Both the position numbers and the translations under genes were made by a program. From JBCBAP01 sp038532435 (GTDB lineage: Bacteria > Pseudomonadota > Alphaproteobacteria > Rhodobacterales > Rhodobacteraceae), in contig JBCBAP010000006.1 of assembly GCA_038532435.1 (NCBI GenBank), positions 1 through 64,000 of the forward strand: 64,000 bases of DNA, read 5' to 3'. The notes below the pieces were generated by a model that was not told the origin of the DNA, searched no databases, and was given only the letters and a program-made list of their open reading frames with translations. Positions 16,511-24,894 of the stretch are shown here, piece after piece. The first letter of the stretch is position 1; each line of letters begins with the position of its first letter.

Positions 16511-16989
16511 TCCGCTGGATCGCGCCGCTCCTTCTGCTCGCCGCACCTGCGGTAGCGGAGATCTCCCACAGTGAGATCGCCCGCACCATCCGCGTCTGCC
16601 TCGACAATGTGGACCGTCCGGAGGACTGCATCGGACGCTATATCAGGCAGTGCACCTCCGCCGATGGCAACGACACGACGATTGCCATGGTCGATTGCAT
16701 CTCCGCGGAGGTGACGGCCTGGGACGTGCTGCTCAACGAGACCTACCAAGAGACGCTTGTCACGCTGGAGGATCGCGACGCCACCGGTGACGTGCTTACC
16801 AAGGAGACGCGCCGCGTCCCCTCGCTCCGCGCCGCCCAGCGCGCGTGGATCGCCTACCGCGACGCCGAATGCGATCTGCGCTACAGCCTCTACGGTCAGG
16901 GAAGCCTGCGCACCATCGTCGCTGCCAACTGTCTGCTCACCTTCACTGCAGAGCGCACCATCGCGCTGCGTGACATGCAGGGATTTTAG
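16507..16989 (+). CDS. Exported DUF1311 / LprI-like protein
   Basis: A 160-residue exported protein starting with GTG inside the liuA stop. It has a signal peptide (about 1-17, WIAPLLLLAAPAVAE) and the hallmark DUF1311 segment QRAWIAYRDAECDL near residue 117, with flanking cysteines likely to form disulfides. The family includes lysozyme-inhibitor-like LprI proteins, but most members are uncharacterised. Translational coupling to liuA is likely, yet no metabolic link to leucine breakdown is apparent. It overlaps the convergent hypothetical gene by 4 bp at the stop codons. Confidence 0.85.
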   Translation: MIRWIAPLLLLAAPAVAEISHSEIARTIRVCLDNVDRPEDCIGRYIRQCTSADGNDTTIAMVDCISAEVTAWDVLLNETYQETLVTLEDRDATGDVLTKETRRVPSLRAAQRAWIAYRDAECDLRYSLYGQGSLRTIVAANCLLTFTAERTIALRDMQGF

Positions 16990-17405
16990 CGATGACAGAC
17001 CGGCAGTCGTCCGAACGCCCTTGGATGGTCCGCAGCAACCTTCGCCACCACCTGATGAGCGTCGGACCACAGAATCTGCCCCGGATCCTCCCGGCGCAGC
17101 TCCAGCACCGGAAGCCCGGCTTCGGTGAGCAACCAGCCCAGATAGCGCGCACGGCTGATATGCTCCGTGGCCCGATGCCGGAACCAGCACACACCCCAGA
17201 TCGACCGGCGACGCTTGAATTGGAGGCCGAGCCGGTCGGGTGCCGCAAGGTTGTCGTCAAACCAGCGGCGCTGTTCGCAGATCTCATCCCACAACCAGTC
17301 CGGGCCATCCCCTTCGATCAGGCTATCGGGCGTCGCACATGTGAAGATGCCGATCTCTGCCCGTGCCCACGGGCACCAGCGCGGCACAACAAATCGGAAA
17401 TGCAT
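16986..17405 (-). CDS. Hypothetical protein on the antisense strand of the liu cluster
   Basis: A 139-residue protein of unknown function, rich in Trp, Arg and Cys (FVVPRWCPWAR at the start, later DWLWDEICEQRRWFDD). No signal peptide or membrane segment is present. The composition is that of a real soluble protein rather than a shadow frame, and the 211-codon frame on the other strand here is low-complexity and basic. It converges on the DUF1311 gene with a 4-bp overlap and is divergent from liuB. It therefore splits the leucine genes into two transcription units. Confidence 0.65.
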   Translation of the reverse strand: MHFRFVVPRWCPWARAEIGIFTCATPDSLIEGDGPDWLWDEICEQRRWFDDNLAAPDRLGLQFKRRRSIWGVCWFRHRATEHISRARYLGWLLTEAGLPVLELRREDPGQILWSDAHQVVAKVAADHPRAFGRLPVCHR

Positions 17406-17590
17406 ATGGTCACCGCGCCAAGCCTTCGCTCGGCGCGTCCTCGACAGAGTTTGAGTACATCGCGGAAGTCGCGCTCGTACCGGCAGACTGGCTGCGGGTC
17501 GTGCGCTTTAACGTGGTCTAGATGTGCTTACTCATCGGGGCATCCCCTTCACTGTCGAAGGGGCAGTCAGTACTCCGGCACGGGTGCACC

Positions 17591-19192
17591 ATGCAAGCAT
17601 CAATCGATGGGGCGGGTTCCTTCATGATGGAAACAGGCCGATCGGCGCATCTCGCCGCGTTACAGGACATCGCAGAGGCCGCGACCCTCGCCGCCGCCGG
17701 CGGCGGTTTGCGGGCCCGGGAACGACATGTGGCGCGGGGCAAGATGCTCCCGCGGGAGCGGGTGGCGAACCTGCTCGATCCGGGGTCTCCGTTTCTGGAG
17801 GTCGGCGCGACCGCCGCGCACAGAATGTATGACGGGGCGGCGCCGTGCGCTGGCGTCGTTGCGGGCGTCGGCCAGGTGCACGGGCAGGACGTCATGGTCG
17901 TCTGCAACGATGCGACCGTGAAGGGCGGCACCTACTATCCCATGACGGTCAAAAAACACCTCCGCGCGCAGGAGATCGCGGAGGCGTGCCACCTGCCCTG
18001 CATCTATCTGGTGGATTCCGGTGGCGCCAACCTGCCCAATCAGGACGAGGTATTTCCCGACCGCGATCACTTTGGCCGGATCTTCTACAATCAGGCCCAG
18101 ATGTCCGCGAAAGGCATCCCGCAGATCGCCGTTGTCATGGGCTCCTGCACGGCGGGTGGAGCCTATGTGCCAGCGATGGCTGATGTCTCCATCATCGTGA
18201 AGGAGCAGGGAACGATATTCCTTGCCGGCCCCCCCTTGGTAAAGGCAGCCACCGGAGAGGTGGTCAGCGCAGAAGATCTCGGCGGAGGAGACGTGCACAC
18301 CCGCCTTTCCGGTGTGGCGGACTATCTCGCCGAGGATGACGCCCACGCCCTGGCGCTCGCCCGAGAGGCCGTGCGTGGGCTGAACAGAAGCCGTCCCGAC
18401 ACGGTCGTCTGGGATGCACCGGTCGCACCGACGGAGGATCCGGGCACACTGCTCGACATAGTGCCCGCTGATCTGCGCACACCCTACGACATTCGAGAGG
18501 TCATCCGGCGGATCGTGGACGCCTCCCGGCTCGATGAATTCAAGGCGCGCTTCGGCCCCACGCTCGTGTGCGGCTTCGCCCATATCGACGGCTGCCCAGT
18601 GGGGATCATCGCCAACAACGGTGTGCTGTTTTCCGAAGCCGCGCAGAAGGGGGCGCATTTCGTCGAGCTTTGTTCTCAGCGACGAATCCCGCTCATCTTC
18701 CTGCAGAACATCACCGGCTTCATGGTCGGAAAGAAGTACGAGAACGAAGGCATCGCGCGGCATGGGGCGAAGCTCGTGACCGCGGTTGCCACAACCAAGG
18801 TGCCGAAGATCACCGTCCTCGTCGGCGGCTCCTTCGGCGCGGGGAACTACGGGATGGCCGGTCGCGCCTACAGCCCCCATTTCCTCTGGACCTGGCCGAA
18901 CAGCCGGATCTCCGTGATGGGAGGGGAGCAGGCCGCGGGCGTTCTTGCGACCGTCCGCCGGGACGGGATCGAACGGAAGGGCGACACCTGGTCGGCGGAG
19001 GAAGAAGCCGCCTTCAAACAGCCGGTGATCGACCAGTTCGAGGAGCAGGCCCACCCGCTCTACGCCTCTGCGCGCCTGTGGGACGACGGTATCATCGACC
19101 CGCGCGACACCCGCACAGTGCTCGCCCTTTCCCTCCGCGCAGTCCTCAACGCGCCCATCGAGGAGACACGCTTCGGCGTGTTCCGCATGTGA
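17591..19192 (+). CDS. liuB: Methylcrotonyl-CoA carboxylase, carboxyltransferase (beta) subunit
   Basis: A 533-residue carboxyltransferase that moves the biotin-bound carboxyl group to 3-methylcrotonyl-CoA, giving 3-methylglutaconyl-CoA. Crotonase-fold motifs are present in both halves: YLVDSGGANLPNQDEVFPDRDHFGRIF, GSCTAGGAYVPAM and LAGPPLVKAATGE in the first, then FLQNITGFMVGKKYE and GGSFGAGNYGMAGRA in the second. The frame is open to 17522, but the start at 17591 gives the usual family length and N-terminus. A CCCCTTC/GAAGGGG hairpin (17544-17563) sits in the leader. Its stop overlaps the nuclease start as TGATG. Confidence 0.95.
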   Translation: MQASIDGAGSFMMETGRSAHLAALQDIAEAATLAAAGGGLRARERHVARGKMLPRERVANLLDPGSPFLEVGATAAHRMYDGAAPCAGVVAGVGQVHGQDVMVVCNDATVKGGTYYPMTVKKHLRAQEIAEACHLPCIYLVDSGGANLPNQDEVFPDRDHFGRIFYNQAQMSAKGIPQIAVVMGSCTAGGAYVPAMADVSIIVKEQGTIFLAGPPLVKAATGEVVSAEDLGGGDVHTRLSGVADYLAEDDAHALALAREAVRGLNRSRPDTVVWDAPVAPTEDPGTLLDIVPADLRTPYDIREVIRRIVDASRLDEFKARFGPTLVCGFAHIDGCPVGIIANNGVLFSEAAQKGAHFVELCSQRRIPLIFLQNITGFMVGKKYENEGIARHGAKLVTAVATTKVPKITVLVGGSFGAGNYGMAGRAYSPHFLWTWPNSRISVMGGEQAAGVLATVRRDGIERKGDTWSAEEEAAFKQPVIDQFEEQAHPLYASARLWDDGIIDPRDTRTVLALSLRAVLNAPIEETRFGVFRM

Positions 19193-19680
19193 TGCCGCCC
19201 CGATGTCTCAAGATGTGGCTGCCGCTTGCCGCCATCGTCGGTTGCACTTCCGGGAGCCAACCAGACCCAGAGGAATACACCGGAGAGATCGCGTGCGAGA
19301 TTGACCGGGTTATCGACGGCGACACGGTGGACATAAAATGCGACGGGTTCGAACCTCGCTCCGCCCGGTTGCAGGGCTTCGACACGCCCGAGATCTCCCG
19401 CCCTCGCTGCGACGCGGAGGCCTCTGCCGGTTTTGCGGCCCGCGCTGCACTGATTGATGAGCTACGATCCGCGAACCGGGTACGTGTGAAACTTAACGGG
19501 CAGGACCGCTTCGGTAGGCTGCTTGCGGTTATTGCCGTGGACAACTCCTTCATCGCGGATCGTATGATCGATGGGGGCCATGCAGTCGTCTACGATGGCG
19601 GCCCGCGTCAGGACTGGTGCGCCGCGCTCGACGCATCTGGCGCAGGGTTCGATCCCATCCCCATCACGGAGATCAGGTGA
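19192..19680 (+). CDS. Thermonuclease-family lipoprotein
   Basis: A 162-residue protein with a staphylococcal-nuclease (SNase) fold. IDGDTVDIKC, then RLQGFDTPE and QDRFGRLLAVI carry the expected acidic and arginine active-site positions. The N-terminus MPPRCLKMWLPLAAIVGC is a lipoprotein signal with lipobox IVGC, so membrane anchoring in the cell envelope is predicted. Start choice: ATG 19192 overlaps the liuB stop (TGATG); ATG 19213 is possible and leaves a tighter signal peptide. Its own stop overlaps the liuD start in the same TGATG way, so it is locked translationally between two carboxylase subunits although it has no obvious role in leucine breakdown. Confidence 0.88.
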   Translation: MPPRCLKMWLPLAAIVGCTSGSQPDPEEYTGEIACEIDRVIDGDTVDIKCDGFEPRSARLQGFDTPEISRPRCDAEASAGFAARAALIDELRSANRVRVKLNGQDRFGRLLAVIAVDNSFIADRMIDGGHAVVYDGGPRQDWCAALDASGAGFDPIPITEIR

Positions 19681-21629
19681 TGTTTCATAAGGTCCTCATC
19701 GCCAACCGCGGGGAGATCGCCTGTCGTGTGATCGAAAGCTGCCACCGGCTCGGTGTCACGACGGTGGCCGTCTATTCGGATGCGGATGCGGCGGCCAAGC
19801 ATGTGGCGATGGCTGACGAGGCGGTGCGACTCGGGCCCGCTCCAGCGGCGGAGAGCTACCTGCGTGGTGATCTGATCATTGCAGCGGCGCAGACGACGGG
19901 CGCGCAGGGAATCCATCCGGGCTACGGGTTTCTCAGCGAGAACCCGGACTTCGTGGACGCGGTGGAGGCCGCAGGCCTCACCTTCATCGGCCCGTCGGCA
20001 CGCGCGATACGGGCCATGGGCCTTAAGGACGCGGCCAAGAGACTGATGGACGAGGCAGGTGTCCCGGTCGTGCCCGGCTATCACGGCGCGGAGCAGGACC
20101 CGGACCTCCTCGCGGGCGAGGCCGCGAAGATCGGCTATCCCGTGCTCATCAAGGCGCGCGCGGGCGGTGGCGGAAAGGGAATGCGGAAAGTCGATGACCC
20201 GGCGGACTTTGCCTCGGCCCTCGTCGGTGCGCAGCGCGAGGGTCAGGCGGCCTTCGGCGATCCGGCAGTTCTGATCGAGAAGTGGATCACCGGACCACGG
20301 CACATCGAGATCCAGGTCTTCGGCGACGGCACCCACGCCATTCATCTGGGCGAGCGGGACTGTTCGCTCCAGCGGCGCCACCAGAAGGTGATCGAGGAAG
20401 CACCCGCCCCCGGCATGACCCACGAGATGCGGGCGGCGATGGGTGCCGCCGCCGTCCGCGCGGCGGAGGCCATCGGCTATTCCGGTGCCGGAACCGTGGA
20501 GTTCATCGTCGACGGCTCGGACGGACTGCACCCGGACCGGTTCTGGTTCATGGAGATGAACACGCGGCTTCAGGTCGAACACCCGGTGACGGAGATGGTC
20601 ACGGGCCTCGACCTCGTCGAACTGCAGCTGCGTGTCGCCTCCGGCGAAAAGCTTCCGCTCGCGCAGGATGATGTATCGCTGAGCGGACATGCATTCGAGG
20701 CGCGCATCTATGCGGAGGATGTGCCGAAAGGGTTCCTGCCCGCCATCGGCACCCTCACGCACCTGAGCTTCCCCGACGATGCCCGGGCCGACAGCGGGGT
20801 GCGGGCCGGTGACACGATCTCTCCCTACTACGATCCGATGATCGCAAAGCTCATCGTTCACGGCCCAACGCGGGGGGCGGCACTAAACATGCTCCACCGC
20901 GCCCTTTCGGGCACCCGGATCGCCGGGTCGGTGACCAACCTTGCCTTCCTCGCGCAGCTCTGCCGGGACCCGGACTTCGCACAAGGCGACGTGGATACGG
21001 GCCTCATCGAGCGCAACATTGACGATTTGACCGCGGAAGCCGTTGCGCCAAGCGAGGTCGTCGCGATTGCGGCTCTGGCCGCCCTTGGGCTTGCGGAGAC
21101 TGCGTCCGGGCATCAAGGCTTCTCCCTCTGGCACCCGCTCAGCTGGCAGGTGATGCTGGACATGGCGGGTGAGCCCCGCACCGCGCACGTCACTGTCGAG
21201 ACCAGGGGACGCTTCACGGTCGATCTGGGCGAGGAAACGGTGGCGCTGTCCGGTATCCGCCGCGATGGGCTGGAGCTGCACGCGTCGGGCACGACCTACG
21301 GGCTCGCGGTGGCGGGTGCCGAGATCACCGTCTTCGACGGTGCCACATCTCACACCTTCAACCGGCTCGACCCGCTCCTCCGCGATGGAGAAGCTGCCGT
21401 GGGAAGCGACACGGTCATCGCCCCGATGCCTGGCCTGGTGAAACAGGTGAGCGTCACGGCCGCGGGAGAGGTCACCGCGGGCGACACGCTCTTCGTCCTC
21501 GAGGCGATGAAGATGGAACATACGCTCAAGGCCCCCCGTGCGGGCCGCATCGCCGCGCTCCACGTGACCGAAGGGGATCAGGTGGAGGACGGATCGGTTC
21601 TTCTGGAACTGGAGCCCGAGGATGGCTGA
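19680..21629 (+). CDS. liuD: Methylcrotonyl-CoA carboxylase, biotin-containing (alpha) subunit
   Basis: A 649-residue biotin carboxylase plus carrier. The N-terminal half has KVLIANRGEIACRVI, the glycine-rich ATP loop KARAGGGGKGMR and MEMNTRLQVEHPVTE. The C-terminal biotinyl domain has EAMKMEHTL with the biotin-accepting Lys611. It works with LiuB. The start at 19680 (ATG overlapping the previous stop) matches the family N-terminus; the open frame upstream is a shadow of the nuclease gene. The stop overlaps liuE by 8 bp. Confidence 0.96.
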   Translation: MFHKVLIANRGEIACRVIESCHRLGVTTVAVYSDADAAAKHVAMADEAVRLGPAPAAESYLRGDLIIAAAQTTGAQGIHPGYGFLSENPDFVDAVEAAGLTFIGPSARAIRAMGLKDAAKRLMDEAGVPVVPGYHGAEQDPDLLAGEAAKIGYPVLIKARAGGGGKGMRKVDDPADFASALVGAQREGQAAFGDPAVLIEKWITGPRHIEIQVFGDGTHAIHLGERDCSLQRRHQKVIEEAPAPGMTHEMRAAMGAAAVRAAEAIGYSGAGTVEFIVDGSDGLHPDRFWFMEMNTRLQVEHPVTEMVTGLDLVELQLRVASGEKLPLAQDDVSLSGHAFEARIYAEDVPKGFLPAIGTLTHLSFPDDARADSGVRAGDTISPYYDPMIAKLIVHGPTRGAALNMLHRALSGTRIAGSVTNLAFLAQLCRDPDFAQGDVDTGLIERNIDDLTAEAVAPSEVVAIAALAALGLAETASGHQGFSLWHPLSWQVMLDMAGEPRTAHVTVETRGRFTVDLGEETVALSGIRRDGLELHASGTTYGLAVAGAEITVFDGATSHTFNRLDPLLRDGEAAVGSDTVIAPMPGLVKQVSVTAAGEVTAGDTLFVLEAMKMEHTLKAPRAGRIAALHVTEGDQVEDGSVLLELEPEDG

Positions 21630-22488
21630 TCGGATCACGCTATACGAAGTCGGGCCGAGGGACGGTCTCCAGAACGAGGCGCGGATGATCCCGGCTGCAG
21701 ACAAGATCGCGCTGATCGACATGCTCTCGCAGACCGGCCTGAGGAAGATCGAGGCGACATCCTTCGTGTCCCACAAATGGGTGCCTCAGATGGCGGACGC
21801 GGCGGATGTAATGGCGGGGATCACCCGCGAACCGGGAGTGGACTATGCGGTCCTGACCCCCAACCAGCGGGGGCTCGATGCGGCCATCGACGCCGGCGCG
21901 ACGGAGGCCGCGGTGTTCCTCTCCGCATCCGAAGGGTTTTCAAAGGCGAACGTCAACGCAACCATCGCTGAAAGCATCGCCCGGGCCGAACCGCTGGTCA
22001 AGGCGGGGCGCCGCGCGGGATTGCGGGTGCGCGGCTACGTCTCCTGCATCACCGACTGCCCCTATGACGGGTCCGTCGAACCTGACGCGGCCGCGCGGGT
22101 GTCTGCGGCATTGCGCGGGATGGGCTGCGCCGAAATCAGCCTCGGCGACACGCTGGGCAAGGCGGTACCGGAGCGGCTGGCACCGGTCCTCGACGCGGTG
22201 CTGGAGGTGGTGCCTGCCGAGGAGCTTGCCGGGCACTTTCACGATACAGGTGGCCGCGCCCTCGACAACATCGAGCTCAGCATCGACCGCGGGCTTCGGG
22301 TTTTTGACGCCTCCGTCGGTGGGCTCGGCGGCTGCCCCTACGCGCCAGGTGCCGCGGGCAACGTCGCGACGGAGGCGGTGCTGAAGCGGGTGACCGACCT
22401 GGGCTTCGAGACCGGGGTGAACCCTACCGCCCTTGCGCACGCTGCAGGTTTCGCAAAGGGCCTCCGATCGACGGGGGCGGCAGCGTGA
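21622..22488 (+). CDS. liuE: Hydroxymethylglutaryl-CoA lyase
   Basis: A 288-residue TIM-barrel lyase that cleaves HMG-CoA to acetoacetate and acetyl-CoA. It has the N-terminal EVGPRDGLQNE motif with the catalytic Arg and Asp, HFHDTGGRALDN with metal-binding histidines, and the C-terminal GGLGGCPYAPGAAGN loop with the catalytic Cys238. The length is normal. The ATG lies inside the end of liuD, implying coupled translation. Confidence 0.96.
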   Translation: MADRITLYEVGPRDGLQNEARMIPAADKIALIDMLSQTGLRKIEATSFVSHKWVPQMADAADVMAGITREPGVDYAVLTPNQRGLDAAIDAGATEAAVFLSASEGFSKANVNATIAESIARAEPLVKAGRRAGLRVRGYVSCITDCPYDGSVEPDAAARVSAALRGMGCAEISLGDTLGKAVPERLAPVLDAVLEVVPAEELAGHFHDTGGRALDNIELSIDRGLRVFDASVGGLGGCPYAPGAAGNVATEAVLKRVTDLGFETGVNPTALAHAAGFAKGLRSTGAAA

Positions 22489-22557
22489 GGGATCGATGTG
22501 ACGGATGGGTGGTTACTGCTCATCCCGCCATGCCGAGAACACGTCAGGAGGCTCCAC

Positions 22558-23364
22558 ATGGCTGACATGACCTTCGAGACCTTGTCACTCGCCCGCGACG
22601 ACCGCGGGGTGGCGACGCTCACCCTGGAGCGGGAGGAGAAGCACAATGCCCTCTCCCGCCAGATGATTAACGAGCTGACCACCGCAACAGCGCATCTGGC
22701 GGCTGATGCGGGCACGCGGGTCGTGATCCTCACGGGCAGGGGTGCGAGCTTCTGCGCCGGGGGGGATCTGGGCTGGATGCGCAGCCAGATGGACTCCACT
22801 CGAACCGAGCGCATGGCAGAAGCGCGCGCGCTTGCGGACATGCTCGGGGCGCTGAACATGCTGCCCAAACCGCTGATCGGGCGGATCAACGGGCAGGCCT
22901 TCGGGGGCGGTGTAGGCATGATGTCAGTGTGCGACGTGGCCATCGGCGTGACAGGCTCCCGGTTCGGCCTGACCGAAACGCGGCTGGGCCTGATCCCCGC
23001 GACGATCTCTCCCTACGTGCTTGGGCGGATGGGAGAGGGACGCGCGCGCCGGGTCTTCATGAGCGCCCGACTTTTCGGGGCGGAGGAGGCAGTGTCCCTC
23101 GATCTGCTGGCGAGGGCAGTGCCGGATCTAGCCGCGCTCGACGAAGCGGTGGAGGCGGAAGTCACACCCTACCTCAAGGCGGCACCGGGTGCGGTCGCTG
23201 CATCGAAGAGGCTTGCCCGAACCCTAGGCGCCGAGATCTCTCCGGAGGTTGTCGAACGGACCATCGAGGCTCTCGCGGACACCTGGGAAACAGATGAGGC
23301 GCGTGAAGGGATCGCGGCATTCTTCGACAAGCGCCCGCCGCGTTGGGTCGCTGGCGGGACCTAG
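22558..23364 (+). CDS. liuC: 3-Methylglutaconyl-CoA hydratase (enoyl-CoA hydratase family)
   Basis: A 268-residue crotonase-fold protein. The oxyanion-hole segments are GRGASFCAGGDLGWM and INGQAFGGGVGMMSVCD; ETRLGLIPATISPYV follows, typical of the AUH/LiuC group. Its place in the cluster assigns it the hydration of 3-methylglutaconyl-CoA to HMG-CoA, completing the pathway. ATG 22558 is chosen because AGGAGG lies about 9 nt upstream; the longer frame to 22498 adds a non-homologous stretch. It is the last gene of the cluster, and no intrinsic terminator is visible after it. Confidence 0.93.
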   Translation: MADMTFETLSLARDDRGVATLTLEREEKHNALSRQMINELTTATAHLAADAGTRVVILTGRGASFCAGGDLGWMRSQMDSTRTERMAEARALADMLGALNMLPKPLIGRINGQAFGGGVGMMSVCDVAIGVTGSRFGLTETRLGLIPATISPYVLGRMGEGRARRVFMSARLFGAEEAVSLDLLARAVPDLAALDEAVEAEVTPYLKAAPGAVAASKRLARTLGAEISPEVVERTIEALADTWETDEAREGIAAFFDKRPPRWVAGGT

Positions 23365-23431
23365 GCGGCACCGAGCCGGGATGCGCCAAGCCGCCGTTCG
23401 CCAAATCCCCGCTGCACCGAGAGAATGCCGC

Positions 23432-23460
23432 TTGACGTCCCCGGGGGCAGCGCCTACACA
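23432..23460 (+). promoter_or_regulatory. tRNA-Met promoter
   Basis: TTGACG (23432-23437), a 17-nt spacer and TACACA (23455-23460), with the tRNA beginning 13 nt further on. It shares the TTGACG box and spacing with the lepA promoter. Confidence 0.65.
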
Positions 23461-23472
23461 GCGCGCTCAGGC

Positions 23473-23549
23473 GGCTGGGTAGCTCAGCTGGTTAGAGCGC
23501 ACGACTCATAATCGTGAGGTCGGGAGTTCAAGTCTCCCCCCCGCCACCA
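23473..23549 (+). tRNA. tRNA-Met (CAT), elongator type
   Basis: A 77-nt cloverleaf with encoded CCA (23547-23549). The D-arm sequence TAGCTCAG is followed by GGTTAGAGC. The anticodon stem CACGA/TCGTG encloses the loop CTCATAA with anticodon CAT (23507-23509), and the T-arm GGGAG TTCAAGT CTCCC is canonical. The acceptor stem GGCTGGG pairs with CCCCGCC at six of seven positions; position 4 (T) faces C. Overall it resembles elongator tRNA-Met rather than the initiator, since pair 1-72 is G-C. A lysidine-type tRNA-Ile with a CAT anticodon is the alternative. Confidence 0.9.
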
Positions 23550-23589
23550 CCATCCCTCAATCGAGGCACTGTCGCTCGCGTTCTGTGCG

Positions 23590-24894
23590 TTATTCTTCGC
23601 GAAACGCGCGGACGAACTGGTCCGTGATCGGGCGCATGAGATAGCTGATGACGCTCCGCTCCGTCGTTTGCAGGTAGCCTTCGACGGGCATCCCGGGCAA
23701 CAGGATCACCTCGCCAAGGCGGGCGAGCTCCTCCGTGCCGATGCTCAGCTCCGCCCGGAAATAGCTCATTCCCGTCGCTTCATCGACGACCGTCGTCGGC
23801 GACACACCGGCGACCCGCGCGGCAAGCTCCGGCGTGGTGCGCGCGTTGAAGGCGGGGAAGCGGACGCGGGCGGTCTGCCCCGGATAGACCTGATCGATCG
23901 CGGACGGATCGATGCGCATGTCGAAGGTCATCGCCTCCTCCGTCGGGACGATCTGCACAATCGTACCTCCGGGAGGGATGACACCGCCGATGGTGAAGAT
24001 CTGCAGTTCGTGCACGATGCCGGAGTCCGGTGCGCGGATCTCGGTCCGCGCAAGCTGCCGGTCGGTGGAGACGAGCTGCTGGATGAGCTCCTGAACCGTG
24101 TTGTCGACCTCCTGAATGTCGGACACGACCTGTTCCCGGAACTGCCGCGCGATCTGGAGGATCTCCAGCTCCGCATCCCGGATCGAGTTCTCGATACGTG
24201 CCCGTTCGGAGATGTGCTCGGCAACCTGGCCGAGCAGGTCGGACCGGCTGCGCTGCAGGCCGAGCACCTGGCTGTCGATCGCAAGACCGCGTTCGTTGAG
24301 GGACACGGATGCGGCGAGCTCCTGCCCGACGAATGTCAGCTGTTCCTGCTTTGAGGCGAGCAGGCCATCCACTCCGACGATCTGATTGCGAAACTGCCGG
24401 ATGCGTTCCTCGAGCTGTTCGACCCGTCCCGCCTGCATGGACTGGCGGGCGGCGAAGATCTCAAGCTCGCCAAGATGGGATTCAGCGAGGCGCGCGGGCT
24501 CGATCAGATCGGATGTCGCCGGTTCCGGCTTTGGCAGGCCAAGTTGTTCTGCCCGCAGGCGGGATCGCTGCGCGAGGGCGTCGGACAGGCGCGTCCGGTA
24601 GATCTCCGCGTTGGCACGCAGGAGCGTGTCCTCAAGCCGGATCAGAACGTCCCCCTGCCCGACCCGGTCCCCGTTCTCGACAAGGATCTCCGAAACGATG
24701 CCGCCGTCGATATGCTGGATGGATCGCGTGTTCCCGTCGGTGACGACCGTTCCTGTCGCGATCACGGCTCCGCTGATCTGGGTGATGACCGACCAGGCGA
24801 TCAGCCCTCCGAACAGGGCAAGCGAGGCGAGAACGGCGACGATGCCTGCGCGCTTCAGCCCCGTGCGCGGGGTGCGGGGCGGCGGCGCCATCAT
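23590..24894 (-). CDS. Type I secretion membrane-fusion (HlyD/PrsE) adaptor
   Basis: A 434-residue periplasmic adaptor. A short cytoplasmic N-terminus is followed by one transmembrane helix (about 17-39, VAVLASLALFGGLIAWSVI) and the lipoyl-like segment GTVVTDGNTRSIQHIDGG. A long alpha-helical coiled-coil hairpin spans about residues 90-290, and the conserved HlyD return region IRAPDSGIVHEL is followed by a beta-barrel. It would bridge the ABC exporter to an outer-membrane TolC-type channel that is not in this window. It overlaps the exporter stop by 4 bp and is the last gene of the C-A-B-D operon. Confidence 0.95.
   Translation of the reverse strand: MMAPPPRTPRTGLKRAGIVAVLASLALFGGLIAWSVITQISGAVIATGTVVTDGNTRSIQHIDGGIVSEILVENGDRVGQGDVLIRLEDTLLRANAEIYRTRLSDALAQRSRLRAEQLGLPKPEPATSDLIEPARLAESHLGELEIFAARQSMQAGRVEQLEERIRQFRNQIVGVDGLLASKQEQLTFVGQELAASVSLNERGLAIDSQVLGLQRSRSDLLGQVAEHISERARIENSIRDAELEILQIARQFREQVVSDIQEVDNTVQELIQQLVSTDRQLARTEIRAPDSGIVHELQIFTIGGVIPPGGTIVQIVPTEEAMTFDMRIDPSAIDQVYPGQTARVRFPAFNARTTPELAARVAGVSPTTVVDEATGMSYFRAELSIGTEELARLGEVILLPGMPVEGYLQTTERSVISYLMRPITDQFVRAFREE

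Noticed and set aside
17448..17520. A plus-strand stretch reading EFEYIAEVALVPADWLRVV before a stop
   Set aside because: It looks protein-like and might be a remnant, but it is short, has no start codon and overlaps the upstream region of the minus-strand hypothetical gene; there is no support beyond composition.
18568..19191. Upstream extension of the nuclease frame
   Set aside because: It lies inside liuB in another frame and is Arg-rich shadow sequence; the lipoprotein signal at 19192 marks the real start.
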